A DNA stretch of 64,000 nucleotides. It comes from Polaromonas sp. SP1. GTDB taxonomy: Bacteria; Pseudomonadota; Gammaproteobacteria; Burkholderiales; Burkholderiaceae_C. Of this stretch, positions 9,295 through 17,637 are shown in pieces. The notes under the pieces are model-generated. The model was not told the DNA's origin and did no database searches. It saw only the letters and a list, made by a program, of their open reading frames with translations. The translations under genes were made by a program, and so were the position numbers. The stretch is from NCBI RefSeq assembly GCF_003711205.1, contig NZ_CP031013.1, forward strand, positions 496,001-560,000. Direction: 5' to 3'. How positions within the stretch are numbered: the stretch's first letter is position 1; the number at the start of each line of letters is the position of its first letter.

Positions 9295-10308
9295 ATGTCC
9301 GATAGCACTGCCGAGATCCATCTCACCTATCTGAACCACCCCGATGTGCAGGCGCTGGCCCTGACCGACGCCGAGATCATTGCCGCCGTCGAGCAGGCCC
9401 TGCACGCACAGGGCAACAAGCAAACGACCATCGAGCCGCGCATGCACCTGGTGCCGGAAAAGGACTACCCCGGCCACTTCAATGTGCTGCGCGGCTACAT
9501 CCGCCCGCTGGGCCTGGCGGGTGTGAAGGTGGTGGGCGATTTTTACAAAAACTACGAGCAGGGCCTGCCTTCGGAGCTGGCGGTCCTGAATTTGTTCGAT
9601 CCCAAGAACGGCTCACCGATTGCCATCATCGACGCCTCGGACATCACCGACATGCGCACCGGCGCCATCACCGCGCTGGGCGCCAAACACCTGGCGCGCA
9701 AGAACTCGAAGATCCTGGGCCACATCGGCGCACGCGGCACCTCATACTGGAATGTGCGCCTGCTTGACTCGATCTACGACTTCGACGAGATCCGCGTGCA
9801 TTCACGCCGGCCTGAAAGCCGCAACGCCTTTGCCGCCAAACTTGAAAAAGACCTGGGCAAAAAAATCATCGTGACCGAAGACTGGGAATCCTGCGTGCGC
9901 GGCGCCGACATCGTGGTCGAAGCCTCGCGACTGGAAAAGCCAACGCCCATGCTCAAGACCGAGTGGATCAAAAAAGGCGCTTGCGTGATTCCCTACGGCA
10001 CCATGAGCGCGGTCGAGCTTTCGCTCACCGACATCATGGACAAGATGGTCATGGACGACTGGGGCCAGGCCAAGGCCGGGCCGCTGGGCGCTCTGCGCGC
10101 CCATGTGGATGCCGGCAAGCTGTCGGAAGCCACACTGCATGCCGAACTCGGCCAGATCGTCGCGGGCCTCAAACCCGGGCGCGAAAGCGATGACGAAACC
10201 AATTTGTTCTGGCACCGCGGCCTCTCGCTGTCGGACATCGCGCTCGGCGCCTTCATGCTGGAGAAAGCCAAGCGCATGGGCCTGGGGCAAAAGCTGCGCT
10301 TCCGCTAA
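9295..10308 (+). CDS. Ornithine cyclodeaminase / mu-crystallin family protein in the hut operon
   Basis: This 337-residue protein has the architecture of the ornithine cyclodeaminase/mu-crystallin family: an N-terminal substrate domain (RMHLVPEKDYPGHFNVLRGY, GVKVVGDFYKN) and a Rossmann NAD(P) domain at about 135-260. The dinucleotide motif is unusual, GHIGARGTSYWN instead of the common GxGxQA. Family members are cyclodeaminases or imine/opine-type reductases, so a reductase or lyase on a histidine-derived or co-imported compound is possible. It starts only six bases after hutU and is certainly in that operon. It is not a known Hut enzyme and its substrate is not evident from sequence. Confidence 0.75.
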   Translation: MSDSTAEIHLTYLNHPDVQALALTDAEIIAAVEQALHAQGNKQTTIEPRMHLVPEKDYPGHFNVLRGYIRPLGLAGVKVVGDFYKNYEQGLPSELAVLNLFDPKNGSPIAIIDASDITDMRTGAITALGAKHLARKNSKILGHIGARGTSYWNVRLLDSIYDFDEIRVHSRRPESRNAFAAKLEKDLGKKIIVTEDWESCVRGADIVVEASRLEKPTPMLKTEWIKKGACVIPYGTMSAVELSLTDIMDKMVMDDWGQAKAGPLGALRAHVDAGKLSEATLHAELGQIVAGLKPGRESDDETNLFWHRGLSLSDIALGAFMLEKAKRMGLGQKLRFR

Positions 10309-10319
10309 GTAACCCAGCC

Positions 10320-11159
10320 ATGGTGCACGCCTTGAATTCGCCACAAGCTGCTCAGGCGCTGATCGCCAACGCCCGCATGTACTCGGCCACTCCCTCGGTC
10401 AAGGCCGATTGGAAGGCCTTGCTGGCCTGGGTGCTGGCGCGTGCCGGTTTCCCCTGGGACCTGATCGATTACGACGCCCCCGCGCCGCTGTCGGTGCTGT
10501 GGGCGCGCAACGACCTGGGTCTGGCGATGATGTGCGGCCTGCCATTTGCCCAACGCGGCGAGCGGCCCACGCTGGTGGCCGCGCCGATTCCATCACCTGC
10601 GCGCTATGGCGGCAAACCGGTGTACTTCACCGACATCGTGGTGCGTGCCGATGCGCCCTATCGCACGCTGGAAGACACCTTTGGCGGCGTCATCGGCTAC
10701 ACGCTGGCCGACTCCATGTCGGGTGGCGTGGCGCTGCGCCATCACCTGGCGCCTTACCGCAAGCCGCAGGGCCCGCGCCTGTACCGCAAGGCGGTGGGCG
10801 AGTTGATCAACGCACGGGGTGTGATCACCGCACTGGCCGACGGCCGCATCGACGCCGGCCCGCTGGACAGCTACTACCACGACCTGCTGAAAGCGCACGA
10901 CCCCGCCTTTGCGGCGCAGGTGCGCACCCTTGCCAGCACGGCGGCCTTGCCGATTCCACCGCTGGTGGCCACGGCGGATGTGCCCCGGGACGTGTTGACG
11001 CGTGTGCGTGCCGCGCTGCTGGCAACCGCCACCGCACCCGAGGTGGCGCCGCTGATGCAGCGCCTGCTGCTCGCAGGTTTTGCCTTTCCCGACCCCGCTA
11101 CCTACCTGCCGCTGGCCGCGATGGACGGCGGGCCTGCACCTGCACTGGATGACATCTGA
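10320..11159 (+). CDS. PhnD/SsuA-like periplasmic-binding-fold protein without signal peptide
   Basis: The 279-residue product looks like a type II periplasmic-binding-protein fold of the PhnD/phosphonate-binding class (PYRTLEDTFGGVIGYTLADSMSG in mid-protein; GVITALADGRIDAGPLDSYY). It begins MVHALNSPQ with no hydrophobic leader, so it would be cytosolic as read. No matching permease is adjacent. It lies 12 bases after the cyclodeaminase-family gene and overlaps the next gene by one base (TGATG). It may be a cytosolic sensor or carrier, or an enzyme built on this fold. The function is unknown. Confidence 0.6.
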   Translation: MVHALNSPQAAQALIANARMYSATPSVKADWKALLAWVLARAGFPWDLIDYDAPAPLSVLWARNDLGLAMMCGLPFAQRGERPTLVAAPIPSPARYGGKPVYFTDIVVRADAPYRTLEDTFGGVIGYTLADSMSGGVALRHHLAPYRKPQGPRLYRKAVGELINARGVITALADGRIDAGPLDSYYHDLLKAHDPAFAAQVRTLASTAALPIPPLVATADVPRDVLTRVRAALLATATAPEVAPLMQRLLLAGFAFPDPATYLPLAAMDGGPAPALDDI

Positions 11160-12139
11160 TGAAACTCATCAAGCTGCTAACCACACGATCTGCGTTTCTG
11201 GCCTTGTTGCTGGCTGCCGCCTCATTCGGCGCCGCAGCCCAGGCGTATCCGTCCAAACCCCTGCATGTGATCGCGCCCTTTCCGCCCGGCGGGCCTGTCG
11301 ATGTGTTGGGCCGCGTCTTGGCCCAAGGCCTGTCGGACGCCATGGACCAGCCCGCCATCGTAGAAAACAAAGTCGGCGCCGCCGGCAACATCGGCATTGA
11401 ACAAGCCGCCAAAGCCGCACCCGACGGCTACACAATGGCCATCGTGCCGCTGGGCAATATCGCGGTCAACCCGGCCCTCTACCCCAGCCTGCCTTACAAG
11501 GCCTCAGACCTCGCGCCGGTCACCATGCTGGCCACGGTGGAAAACGTCTTGGTGGTCAACGCCGCAGTGCCGGCCCGCTCCGTCAAGGAACTCCTCGCGC
11601 TGGCCGCACAGAAGCCCGGCAGCATCAGCTTTGCGTCGCCCGGCGCCGGCAGCCAGGCGCACCTGGCCGGTGAATTGATGGGCCTCAACGGCGGCGTGCA
11701 ACTGCTGCACGTGCCCTACAAAGGCATAGGCCCGGCGATCAACGATTTGCTGGGCGGCCAGGTCAGCATGATGTTTGCGCAGATGTCGTCAGTGCTGCCG
11801 CACATCAAAAGCGGCAAGCTGCGCGCACTGGGCGTGGCCAGCCTCAAGCGCTCGCCCGTCATGCCCGACACACCCACCATTGCCGAGCAGGGCCTGCCGC
11901 GCTTTGAAGCCGTGTCCTGGTATGCGCTGATGGTGCCGGCCGGCACACCGCGCGCGGTCATCGACAGACTCAATGCGGAAACCGGCAAGCTCTTCGCCAC
12001 GCCCGCCCTCAAGGAAAAGCTGGCCGCGCTCGGCATGGATGCCGCGACCGGAAGGCCGGCCGACCTGGCCGCCGCCATCCAGGCCGACACCCAGCGCTGG
12101 ACCGAGGTGATCCGGCAAAAGAACATCAAACCCGAATAG
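11159..12139 (+). CDS. Bug family (TctC-type) periplasmic solute receptor
   Basis: The 326-residue protein has an N-terminal signal peptide (hydrophobic stretch around residues 10-27, cleavage after AAAQA) followed by YPSKPLHVIAPFPPGGPVD, the signature of Bug/TctC receptors so abundant in Burkholderiales. Further family motifs are NKVGAAGNIG and LHVPYKGIGPAINDLLGGQV. These receptors normally deliver carboxylates to TctAB-type tripartite transporters, but no tctA or tctB is present here, so it either uses membrane subunits encoded elsewhere or serves in sensing. Position between hutU and hutH suggests a ligand such as urocanate, an imidazole acid. That ligand is inference. Confidence 0.8.
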   Translation: MKLIKLLTTRSAFLALLLAAASFGAAAQAYPSKPLHVIAPFPPGGPVDVLGRVLAQGLSDAMDQPAIVENKVGAAGNIGIEQAAKAAPDGYTMAIVPLGNIAVNPALYPSLPYKASDLAPVTMLATVENVLVVNAAVPARSVKELLALAAQKPGSISFASPGAGSQAHLAGELMGLNGGVQLLHVPYKGIGPAINDLLGGQVSMMFAQMSSVLPHIKSGKLRALGVASLKRSPVMPDTPTIAEQGLPRFEAVSWYALMVPAGTPRAVIDRLNAETGKLFATPALKEKLAALGMDAATGRPADLAAAIQADTQRWTEVIRQKNIKPE

Positions 12140-12146
12140 CACCACC

Positions 12147-13691
12147 ATGACCCTCACTATCCAGCCCGGCCAACTCACCCTGGCACAACTGCGCGATATC
12201 CACACCCGCCAGCAGACGCTCGCCATCGACCCTGCAGCCACTGCCGGTATTCGCGCCAGCGCCGCCCTGGTGCAAAAAGCCGCGCAGGGCGGGGACGCCG
12301 TCTACGGCGTGAACACCGGCTTCGGCAAGCTGGCCAACCAGCGCATCGCGCAGGCTGATCTTGAAACGCTGCAGCTCAACCTGCTGCGCTCGCATGCCGT
12401 GGGCGTGGGCGAGCCCATGCCCGAGCGTGTGGTGCGCCTGGTGCTGCTGCTCAAGGCCGCAAGCCTGGCACGCGGCTTCTCGGGTGTGCGTGAAGTCGTC
12501 ATCGACACGCTGATGGCGCTTTACAACAAGGGCCTCACGCCGGTGATCCCTTGCCAGGGCTCGGTCGGCGCGTCTGGTGACCTTGCACCGCTGGCCCATT
12601 TGTGTCTGCCGCTGATTGGCGAAGGCGAGGTCTTCTACCAGGGCACGCGCATGGCCGCAGCCGATGCGCTCAAGCAGGCTGCCATCACGCCGGTCAAGCT
12701 GTCGGCCAAGGAAGGCCTGGCGCTGATCAACGGCACACAGGTCTCGACCGCACTGGCGCTGGATGCGCTGCTCGCCACCGACCGCCTGTTTGAAGCGGCC
12801 GTGATTTCAGGCGCCGTCACGCTGGACGCCGCGCGCGGCAGCGACGGCCCGTTTGACCCGCGCATCCACGCGGTGCGGGGCCAGCCGGGGCAGATCGACT
12901 GCGCCGCCGCCTACCGCGCCATCATGGTGGGCAGTGAGATCCGCCGTTCGCACCTGGAAGGCGACGACCGCGTGCAAGACCCCTACTGCCTGCGCTGCCA
13001 GCCGCAAGTCATGGGCGCCTGCCTGGACCAGATGCGTTACGCCACACAGGTGCTGATGCGCGAAGCCAATGCCGTGACCGACAACCCACTGGTATTCGCC
13101 GATGACGAGACGCTGCTCTCCGGTGGCAACTTTCATGCAGAGCCGGTTGCGCTGGCCTGTGATGCGCTGGCTGTGGCGATTGCCGAGATCGGCGCCATCA
13201 CCGAGCGCCGCATTGCCATGCTGGTCGACACCGTGGCGTCGCGCCTGCCGGCTTTCCTCACGCCCGAGCCGGGCCTGAACTCCGGCTTCATGATCGTGCA
13301 CGTCACCGCCGCCGCGCTGGCCTCTGAAAACAAGTCGCTGGCCCATCCCGCCAGCGTTGACAGCCTGCCCACCTCGGCCAACCAGGAAGACCATGTGAGC
13401 ATGGCCACCTTCGCGGCGCGACGGCTGCAGCCCATGCTGCGCAACACCGAATACATCGTGGCGATCGAGCTGCTGGCCGCCGCGCAGGGCATTGAATTTT
13501 TGCGCCCGCTCAAGAGCTCCGCCGTGCTGGAAGGCGTGCTGCAACTGGTGCGCCAGGCCTCGCCGGCCATGATGCATGACCGCAGCCTGGCACCCGACAT
13601 GGAGAAGGTGCACCAATTGGTGGCGGGCGGGCGCATCGGCCTGGCCGGAGAAGCCCAAATCACCGAGTTAACCGCCTTGCGGCTGGCATGA
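12147..13691 (+). CDS. hutH: Histidine ammonia-lyase HutH
   Basis: Eliminates ammonia from L-histidine to give urocanate, the first step of the pathway. The 514-residue enzyme has the MIO-forming triad Ala142-Ser143-Gly144 within GSVGASGDLAPLAH. All known active-site residues of Pseudomonas putida HAL are at identical numbers: Tyr53, His83, Asn195, Tyr280, Arg283 and Glu414. It is therefore a fully competent MIO enzyme and a useful contrast to the MIO-less paralogue at 18582. It starts seven bases after the Bug receptor and belongs to the hutU operon. Confidence 0.97.
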   Translation: MTLTIQPGQLTLAQLRDIHTRQQTLAIDPAATAGIRASAALVQKAAQGGDAVYGVNTGFGKLANQRIAQADLETLQLNLLRSHAVGVGEPMPERVVRLVLLLKAASLARGFSGVREVVIDTLMALYNKGLTPVIPCQGSVGASGDLAPLAHLCLPLIGEGEVFYQGTRMAAADALKQAAITPVKLSAKEGLALINGTQVSTALALDALLATDRLFEAAVISGAVTLDAARGSDGPFDPRIHAVRGQPGQIDCAAAYRAIMVGSEIRRSHLEGDDRVQDPYCLRCQPQVMGACLDQMRYATQVLMREANAVTDNPLVFADDETLLSGGNFHAEPVALACDALAVAIAEIGAITERRIAMLVDTVASRLPAFLTPEPGLNSGFMIVHVTAAALASENKSLAHPASVDSLPTSANQEDHVSMATFAARRLQPMLRNTEYIVAIELLAAAQGIEFLRPLKSSAVLEGVLQLVRQASPAMMHDRSLAPDMEKVHQLVAGGRIGLAGEAQITELTALRLA

Positions 13692-13741
13692 AGCCTGCAT
13701 ACATTAGCCGTATCAATCCGCTATCTAACAGGAGCATCTTC

Positions 13742-14698
13742 ATGAAGTCATCACTTGCCCTCTCACTGCTGGCCGCCGCGTCCGCCCTGGCCATGGGTGC
13801 CGCGAACGCACAAGAGACCAAGGTCGCCGTCGGCATCTCCGGCTGGACGGGTTTTGCCCCGCTGACCCTGGCCAAGGAAGCCGGCATCTTCAAGAAGAAC
13901 GGGCTCGACGTTTCCATCAAAAAAATCCCGCAGAAAGACCGCCACCTGGCCATTGCCTCGGGCGATGTGCAATGCGCTGCCACCACGGTCGAAACCTGGG
14001 TGGTGTGGAACGCCAACGGCGTGGCCACCACGCAGATCTTCCAGCTCGACAAGAGTTATGGCGCCGACGGCATGGTGGTCAAACCCGCCATCATCAAAAT
14101 CACCGACCTCAAAGGCAAGACCGTGGCCGCCAGTGCGCCCGGCACCTCGCCTTACTTTGCCCTGGCCTGGATGCTGAAGAAAAACGGCATGAGCACCAAG
14201 GACGTGAAGATCGTCAACCTCGAACCCCAAGCCGCGGCCAACGCCATGATTGCCGGCACGGATGGCGTCGATGCCGCGATGACCTATGAGCCTTACCTCG
14301 GTGCGGTGCGCGCCAAGCCGGAGGCCGGCAAGATCATTGCCACCACGCTGGACTACCCCATGGTGATGGACACCTTCGGCTGCACGCCCAAGTTTCTGGC
14401 AGAAAACCCGAAAGCCGCCAAGGCCCTGGCCGACAGCTACTTTGAAGCCGTCGAAATGATCCAGAAAGAGCCGAAGAAAAGCTTTGAAATCATGGGCGCC
14501 GACGTGAAGCAGACCGGCGACGCCTTTGAAGCCTCGTCCAAATACCTGCGCTGGCAGGATCGTGCGGCCAACCAGAAATTCTTTGCCGGCGAGCATGCCG
14601 CCTTCAGCAAAGAAGCGGCCGACCTGCTGCTTGAAGCGGGCATCATCAAATCACTGCCCGACATGACCAAGCTGGCTGACACGCGTTTTCTCAAGTAA
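13742..14698 (+). CDS. NitT/TauT-type ABC transporter substrate-binding protein
   Basis: This 318-residue protein has a clear Sec signal peptide (MKSSLALSLLAAASALAMG, cleavage near ANA-QE) and an SsuA/TauA/NMT1-like body beginning VAVGISGWTGFAPLTLAKEA. AGGAG at 13730-13734 serves the ATG at 13742; a start at 13688 overlapping hutH would bury the signal peptide. It is followed by permease and ATPase genes (14711, 15579), giving a complete importer. Its location in the hut operon suggests uptake of histidine, urocanate or another imidazole. The ligand cannot be read from sequence. Confidence 0.85.
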   Translation: MKSSLALSLLAAASALAMGAANAQETKVAVGISGWTGFAPLTLAKEAGIFKKNGLDVSIKKIPQKDRHLAIASGDVQCAATTVETWVVWNANGVATTQIFQLDKSYGADGMVVKPAIIKITDLKGKTVAASAPGTSPYFALAWMLKKNGMSTKDVKIVNLEPQAAANAMIAGTDGVDAAMTYEPYLGAVRAKPEAGKIIATTLDYPMVMDTFGCTPKFLAENPKAAKALADSYFEAVEMIQKEPKKSFEIMGADVKQTGDAFEASSKYLRWQDRAANQKFFAGEHAAFSKEAADLLLEAGIIKSLPDMTKLADTRFLK

Positions 14699-14710
14699 GC
14701 ACGCGAGCGC

Positions 14711-15484
14711 ATGCGGCCACTCCAACCCGTCTCCCCCGGCGCGCGCATCGCGCTGGGTGTGAGCTTCTTTATCCTCTTTTTCGTGGTGTGGGCCATCTTC
14801 ACGCTCGGCGGCTATGTCTCCAAGACATTCCTGGCCGACCCCATCACCATGGTGAAATCAGGCTACGACCTGCTGGCCAACCAGGGGTTTATCAAGGACA
14901 TCGGCATGACGGTCTGGCGGGTGCTGGGCGGTTTTGCGATTGCTGCCTTGCTGGCTGTGCCGCTGGGCGTGATGATGGGCGCCTACAAGCCGGTCGAAGC
15001 GTTCTTTGAGCCTTTCGTAAGCTTTGCACGCTACCTGCCTGCCTCGGCTTTCATTCCACTGCTGATCCTCTGGGCCGGGATTGGTGAAGCACAAAAGCTT
15101 GCTGTGATTTTTATCGGCTCTTTCTTTCAACTCGTGTTGATGATCGCCGTGAGCGTGGGCAACACGCGGCGCGACCTGGTAGAGGCGGCGTACACACTGG
15201 GTGCCGCAGACCGCGGCATCGTCGTGCGCGTGCTGCTGCCCAGCGCTGCGCCTGAAATCGCTGAGACCCTGCGCATGGTGCTGGGCTGGGCCTGGACTTA
15301 TGTGATCGTCGCCGAGTTGATTGGCGCATCGAGCGGAATAGGCCACATGATCACCGACAGCCAGGCGCTGCTGGCGACGGATCAGATCATCTTCGGCATC
15401 ATCGTGATTGGTGTGTTCGGTCTTGTGACTGATCTCGCCTTCAAGGCGCTGAATCGCAAACTCTTCCCCTGGGCAAGACTATGA
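14711..15484 (+). CDS. NitT/TauT-type ABC transporter permease
   Basis: This 257-residue inner-membrane protein has about six hydrophobic segments and the SsuC/TauC-type EAA loop EAAYTLGAADRGIVVRVLLP around residues 158-177, which contacts the ATPase. It lies 12 bases downstream of the binding protein. A repeat of the 'cccccgaggggg' class separates it from the ATPase gene. Together with genes 13742 and 15579 it forms one ABC importer, probably induced with the hut genes. Confidence 0.88.
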   Translation: MRPLQPVSPGARIALGVSFFILFFVVWAIFTLGGYVSKTFLADPITMVKSGYDLLANQGFIKDIGMTVWRVLGGFAIAALLAVPLGVMMGAYKPVEAFFEPFVSFARYLPASAFIPLLILWAGIGEAQKLAVIFIGSFFQLVLMIAVSVGNTRRDLVEAAYTLGAADRGIVVRVLLPSAAPEIAETLRMVLGWAWTYVIVAELIGASSGIGHMITDSQALLATDQIIFGIIVIGVFGLVTDLAFKALNRKLFPWARL

Positions 15485-15485
15485 C

Positions 15486-15535
15486 CCCCACGCTTGTCGC
15501 TTCGCGTACTGCGCTGCCCCCCCGAGGGGGCGCAT
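15486..15535. repeat. GC-rich dispersed repeat (class 2), copy 1
   Basis: The segment ACGCTTGTCGCTTCGCGTAC, followed by CTGCCCCCCCGAGGGGGCGC, resembles 62913-62964 (GGTCGCTCACTTCGTGTAGC, then CTGCCCCCCGAGGGGGCCGC). It contains a CCCCC/GGGGG inverted repeat and lies between two genes of one ABC operon, where it may tune downstream expression. Confidence 0.6.
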
Positions 15536-15578
15536 TTTTCCTTGGGGCGGCCCGGCGGAAAAACGGGCCGATGACTCG

Positions 15579-16385
15579 ATGACTCCCTCCACTCCTATCC
15601 TGACCGTCACCCAGCTGTCGAAAACCTTCGCCGCCAACAAGGGGCCGGGCACTGTCGCGCTGCAAGCCACCGACTTGAGCGTCGCAGAAAACGACTTCAT
15701 CACCATTCTTGGTCCCTCAGGCTGCGGCAAGTCCACCCTGCTGCGCATGGTGGCCGGGCTGGACACACCCACCAGCGGCACCATCGTGCTGGACGGAAAA
15801 CCCATCACCGGCCCGGGCGCCGACCGGGGCATGGTGTTCCAGAGCTACACGCTTTTCCCCTGGCTCACCATCCTGCAAAACGTCTGCTTTGGCCTGCGCG
15901 AAAAAGGCATGGCGCTGGACGCTCAACGCGACATCGCGCACCAGTTCATCAAGAAGGTCGGCTTGCAGGGTTTTGAAAACCATTTTCCCAAACAGCTCTC
16001 CGGCGGTATGCAACAACGCACAGCGCTGGCACGGGCGCTCGCCAATGACCCGCGCATTTTGTTAATGGACGAGCCCTTCGGAGCGCTCGACCATCAAACG
16101 CGGGAGCTGATGCAGGAGCTGCTGCAGGGCATCTGGGAAGCCGAGCAGAAGACCGTGCTCTTTGTGACGCACGATATTGATGAAGCCATCTTTATGGGCA
16201 ACCGCGTGGTGGTGATGAGCGCGCGGCCGGGCCGCATCAAATGCGACATCCCGGTGCCGCTGGCGCATCCGCGCCACTACTCCGTCAAGACAACGCCGGT
16301 GTTCACGGAGCTCAAGGCGCGACTCACTGAGGAGATTCGCATTGAGGTGCACAAGGCGGCGGGCCTGCAAGCCCCGGCCGCTTAA
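15579..16385 (+). CDS. NitT/TauT-type ABC transporter ATP-binding protein
   Basis: The 268-residue nucleotide-binding subunit resembles SsuB/TauB. It has Walker A GPSGCGKST near residue 47, the Q-loop in MVFQSYTLFPW, the signature LSGGMQQR, Walker B ILLMDEPFGALD and the switch His in VTHDID. It completes the importer begun at 13742. The stop codon overlaps that of the convergent YeiH-family gene (bases 16382-16385). Confidence 0.92.
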   Translation: MTPSTPILTVTQLSKTFAANKGPGTVALQATDLSVAENDFITILGPSGCGKSTLLRMVAGLDTPTSGTIVLDGKPITGPGADRGMVFQSYTLFPWLTILQNVCFGLREKGMALDAQRDIAHQFIKKVGLQGFENHFPKQLSGGMQQRTALARALANDPRILLMDEPFGALDHQTRELMQELLQGIWEAEQKTVLFVTHDIDEAIFMGNRVVVMSARPGRIKCDIPVPLAHPRHYSVKTTPVFTELKARLTEEIRIEVHKAAGLQAPAA

Positions 16386-17395
16386 AGTCCGAGCCGCAGC
16401 ACCATCACCGATGCCAGGACCAGCGAGGCAATAAAGACCGTCTCACCGACCAGCATGGCCACGGGCTGCCAGCCCAGTTTCATCAGGTCTTCAAAACTGG
16501 TCTTGATGCCGGCGGCCGCAATCGCCGTGACCAGCAGCCAGCGCGAAGCGTCGCTGGCGGCCTGCACCACGGCGGGCGTAAAAGCGCCAATGGTGGCCAG
16601 CAGCACCAGTACGATAAAGGCCAGCAGGAAACCGGGCACCAGCGGCACTTCTTCGTCGACTGTTTTGGCGTCCGGGTGATTGCGGTAGCTGACGGCGATC
16701 AGCAGCACGATGGGCATGAGCAACATCACGCGGAAAAGCTTGACCACGGTGGCCGTGTCGCCCACCTCGGGGCCCAGCATCATGCCGGCCGCCACCACTT
16801 GTGCCACATCGTGAATCGTGCCGCCCAGGAAGATGCCGCCCTGCGCGGGTTCCAGGCCGATGAGCTTGAGGGCGAAGGGATAAAGAATCATGCTGAGGGT
16901 GGACAGCACCGTGACGCCGACCACGGCCAGCAAGGTGAAGCGCTCGTTCTCTTTGGTTTGCGGCAACACGGATGAAATGGCCAGCGCGGCGGACGCACCG
17001 CAAATGGCCACCGCGCCGCCCGACAGCACGCCCTCTTCGCGCGGGCGCTTGAGCCACTTCGCCAGCAGCAGGCCAAACACAATGGTGAGCGCCACCGCCA
17101 CCACGATCACCAGCGCCGTCTCGACGCCGAGCTTGGCGACCTGCGTCAGCGTGATGCGCGCACCCAGCAGGGCCACGCCCACGCGCAGCAGCACACGGCC
17201 GCAAAAGTCCACGCCGGGCTTGACCTTGGGGTTGCTGTTGAGGAAGTGAAACGCCAGGCCGATCAGCAAGGCGTACAGCAGCTGGGGCCCGCCGTAGTGC
17301 TCTGACAGAAAAGTCGCCGCCAGGGCGATGACCACGCACACCATGGCGCCGGGCACGCTGGCTTTCAAAACGGAAACTGAGGGGAGAAAAGACAC
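16382..17395 (-). CDS. YeiH/UPF0324 family putative transporter
   Basis: This 337-residue, highly hydrophobic protein has about ten transmembrane segments. Family landmarks are LLRVGVALLGARI, the glycine-rich GGAVAICGASAALAISSVLP and GIFLGGTIHDVAQVVAAGMM. UPF0324 members are annotated as putative sulfate or other anion exporters, but the substrate is not settled. The start used is a GTG at 17395; the N terminus is uncertain because no clear ribosome binding site is visible. It is read divergently from the 17638 cluster and convergently with the preceding ABC operon, so it is probably an independent gene. Confidence 0.8.
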   Translation of the reverse strand: MSFLPSVSVLKASVPGAMVCVVIALAATFLSEHYGGPQLLYALLIGLAFHFLNSNPKVKPGVDFCGRVLLRVGVALLGARITLTQVAKLGVETALVIVVAVALTIVFGLLLAKWLKRPREEGVLSGGAVAICGASAALAISSVLPQTKENERFTLLAVVGVTVLSTLSMILYPFALKLIGLEPAQGGIFLGGTIHDVAQVVAAGMMLGPEVGDTATVVKLFRVMLLMPIVLLIAVSYRNHPDAKTVDEEVPLVPGFLLAFIVLVLLATIGAFTPAVVQAASDASRWLLVTAIAAAGIKTSFEDLMKLGWQPVAMLVGETVFIASLVLASVMVLRLGL

Positions 17396-17488
17396 TGCGG
17401 ATCAGTACCAGAAAGGACACCGGCGGCGGGGCCTCCGGAGGGGTTTGTTTTTATGCGGAAAACAGGTATCGCCGAGTGATTTTCCGTC
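17396..17488. other. Intergenic region between the YeiH-family gene and the betaine-type cluster
   Basis: No coding potential. It carries the upstream sequence of both divergent genes. I could not locate a confident promoter for the leftward gene. Confidence 0.4.
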
Positions 17489-17537
17489 TTGCACACGCTA
17501 TTTCCATATGCTACTATTATTAGGTTGTATATACAAG
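17489..17537 (+). promoter_or_regulatory. Promoter of the lyase/transport cluster with a HutC-like operator
   Basis: TTGCAC (17489-17494), a 17-bp spacer and TACTAT (17512-17517) make a sigma-70 promoter. The perfect 12-bp palindrome TTGTATATACAA (17525-17536) follows at the expected transcription start. GTTGTATATACAAG (17524-17537) matches the hutU operator GTTGTATAGACAAC (7483-7496) at 12 of 14 positions. Its core GTATATAC again fits GTnTAnAC. This makes HutC the likely regulator. Confidence 0.78.
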
Positions 17538-17637
17538 TTGAGGTGCTAATAACACCAGGATGGCGTGCTTTTCAGGCACGGGATGTGCATGCAACGGGCC
17601 AGAAGATTCGTCGTTTTAAATTCATCCGGAGATTCCC

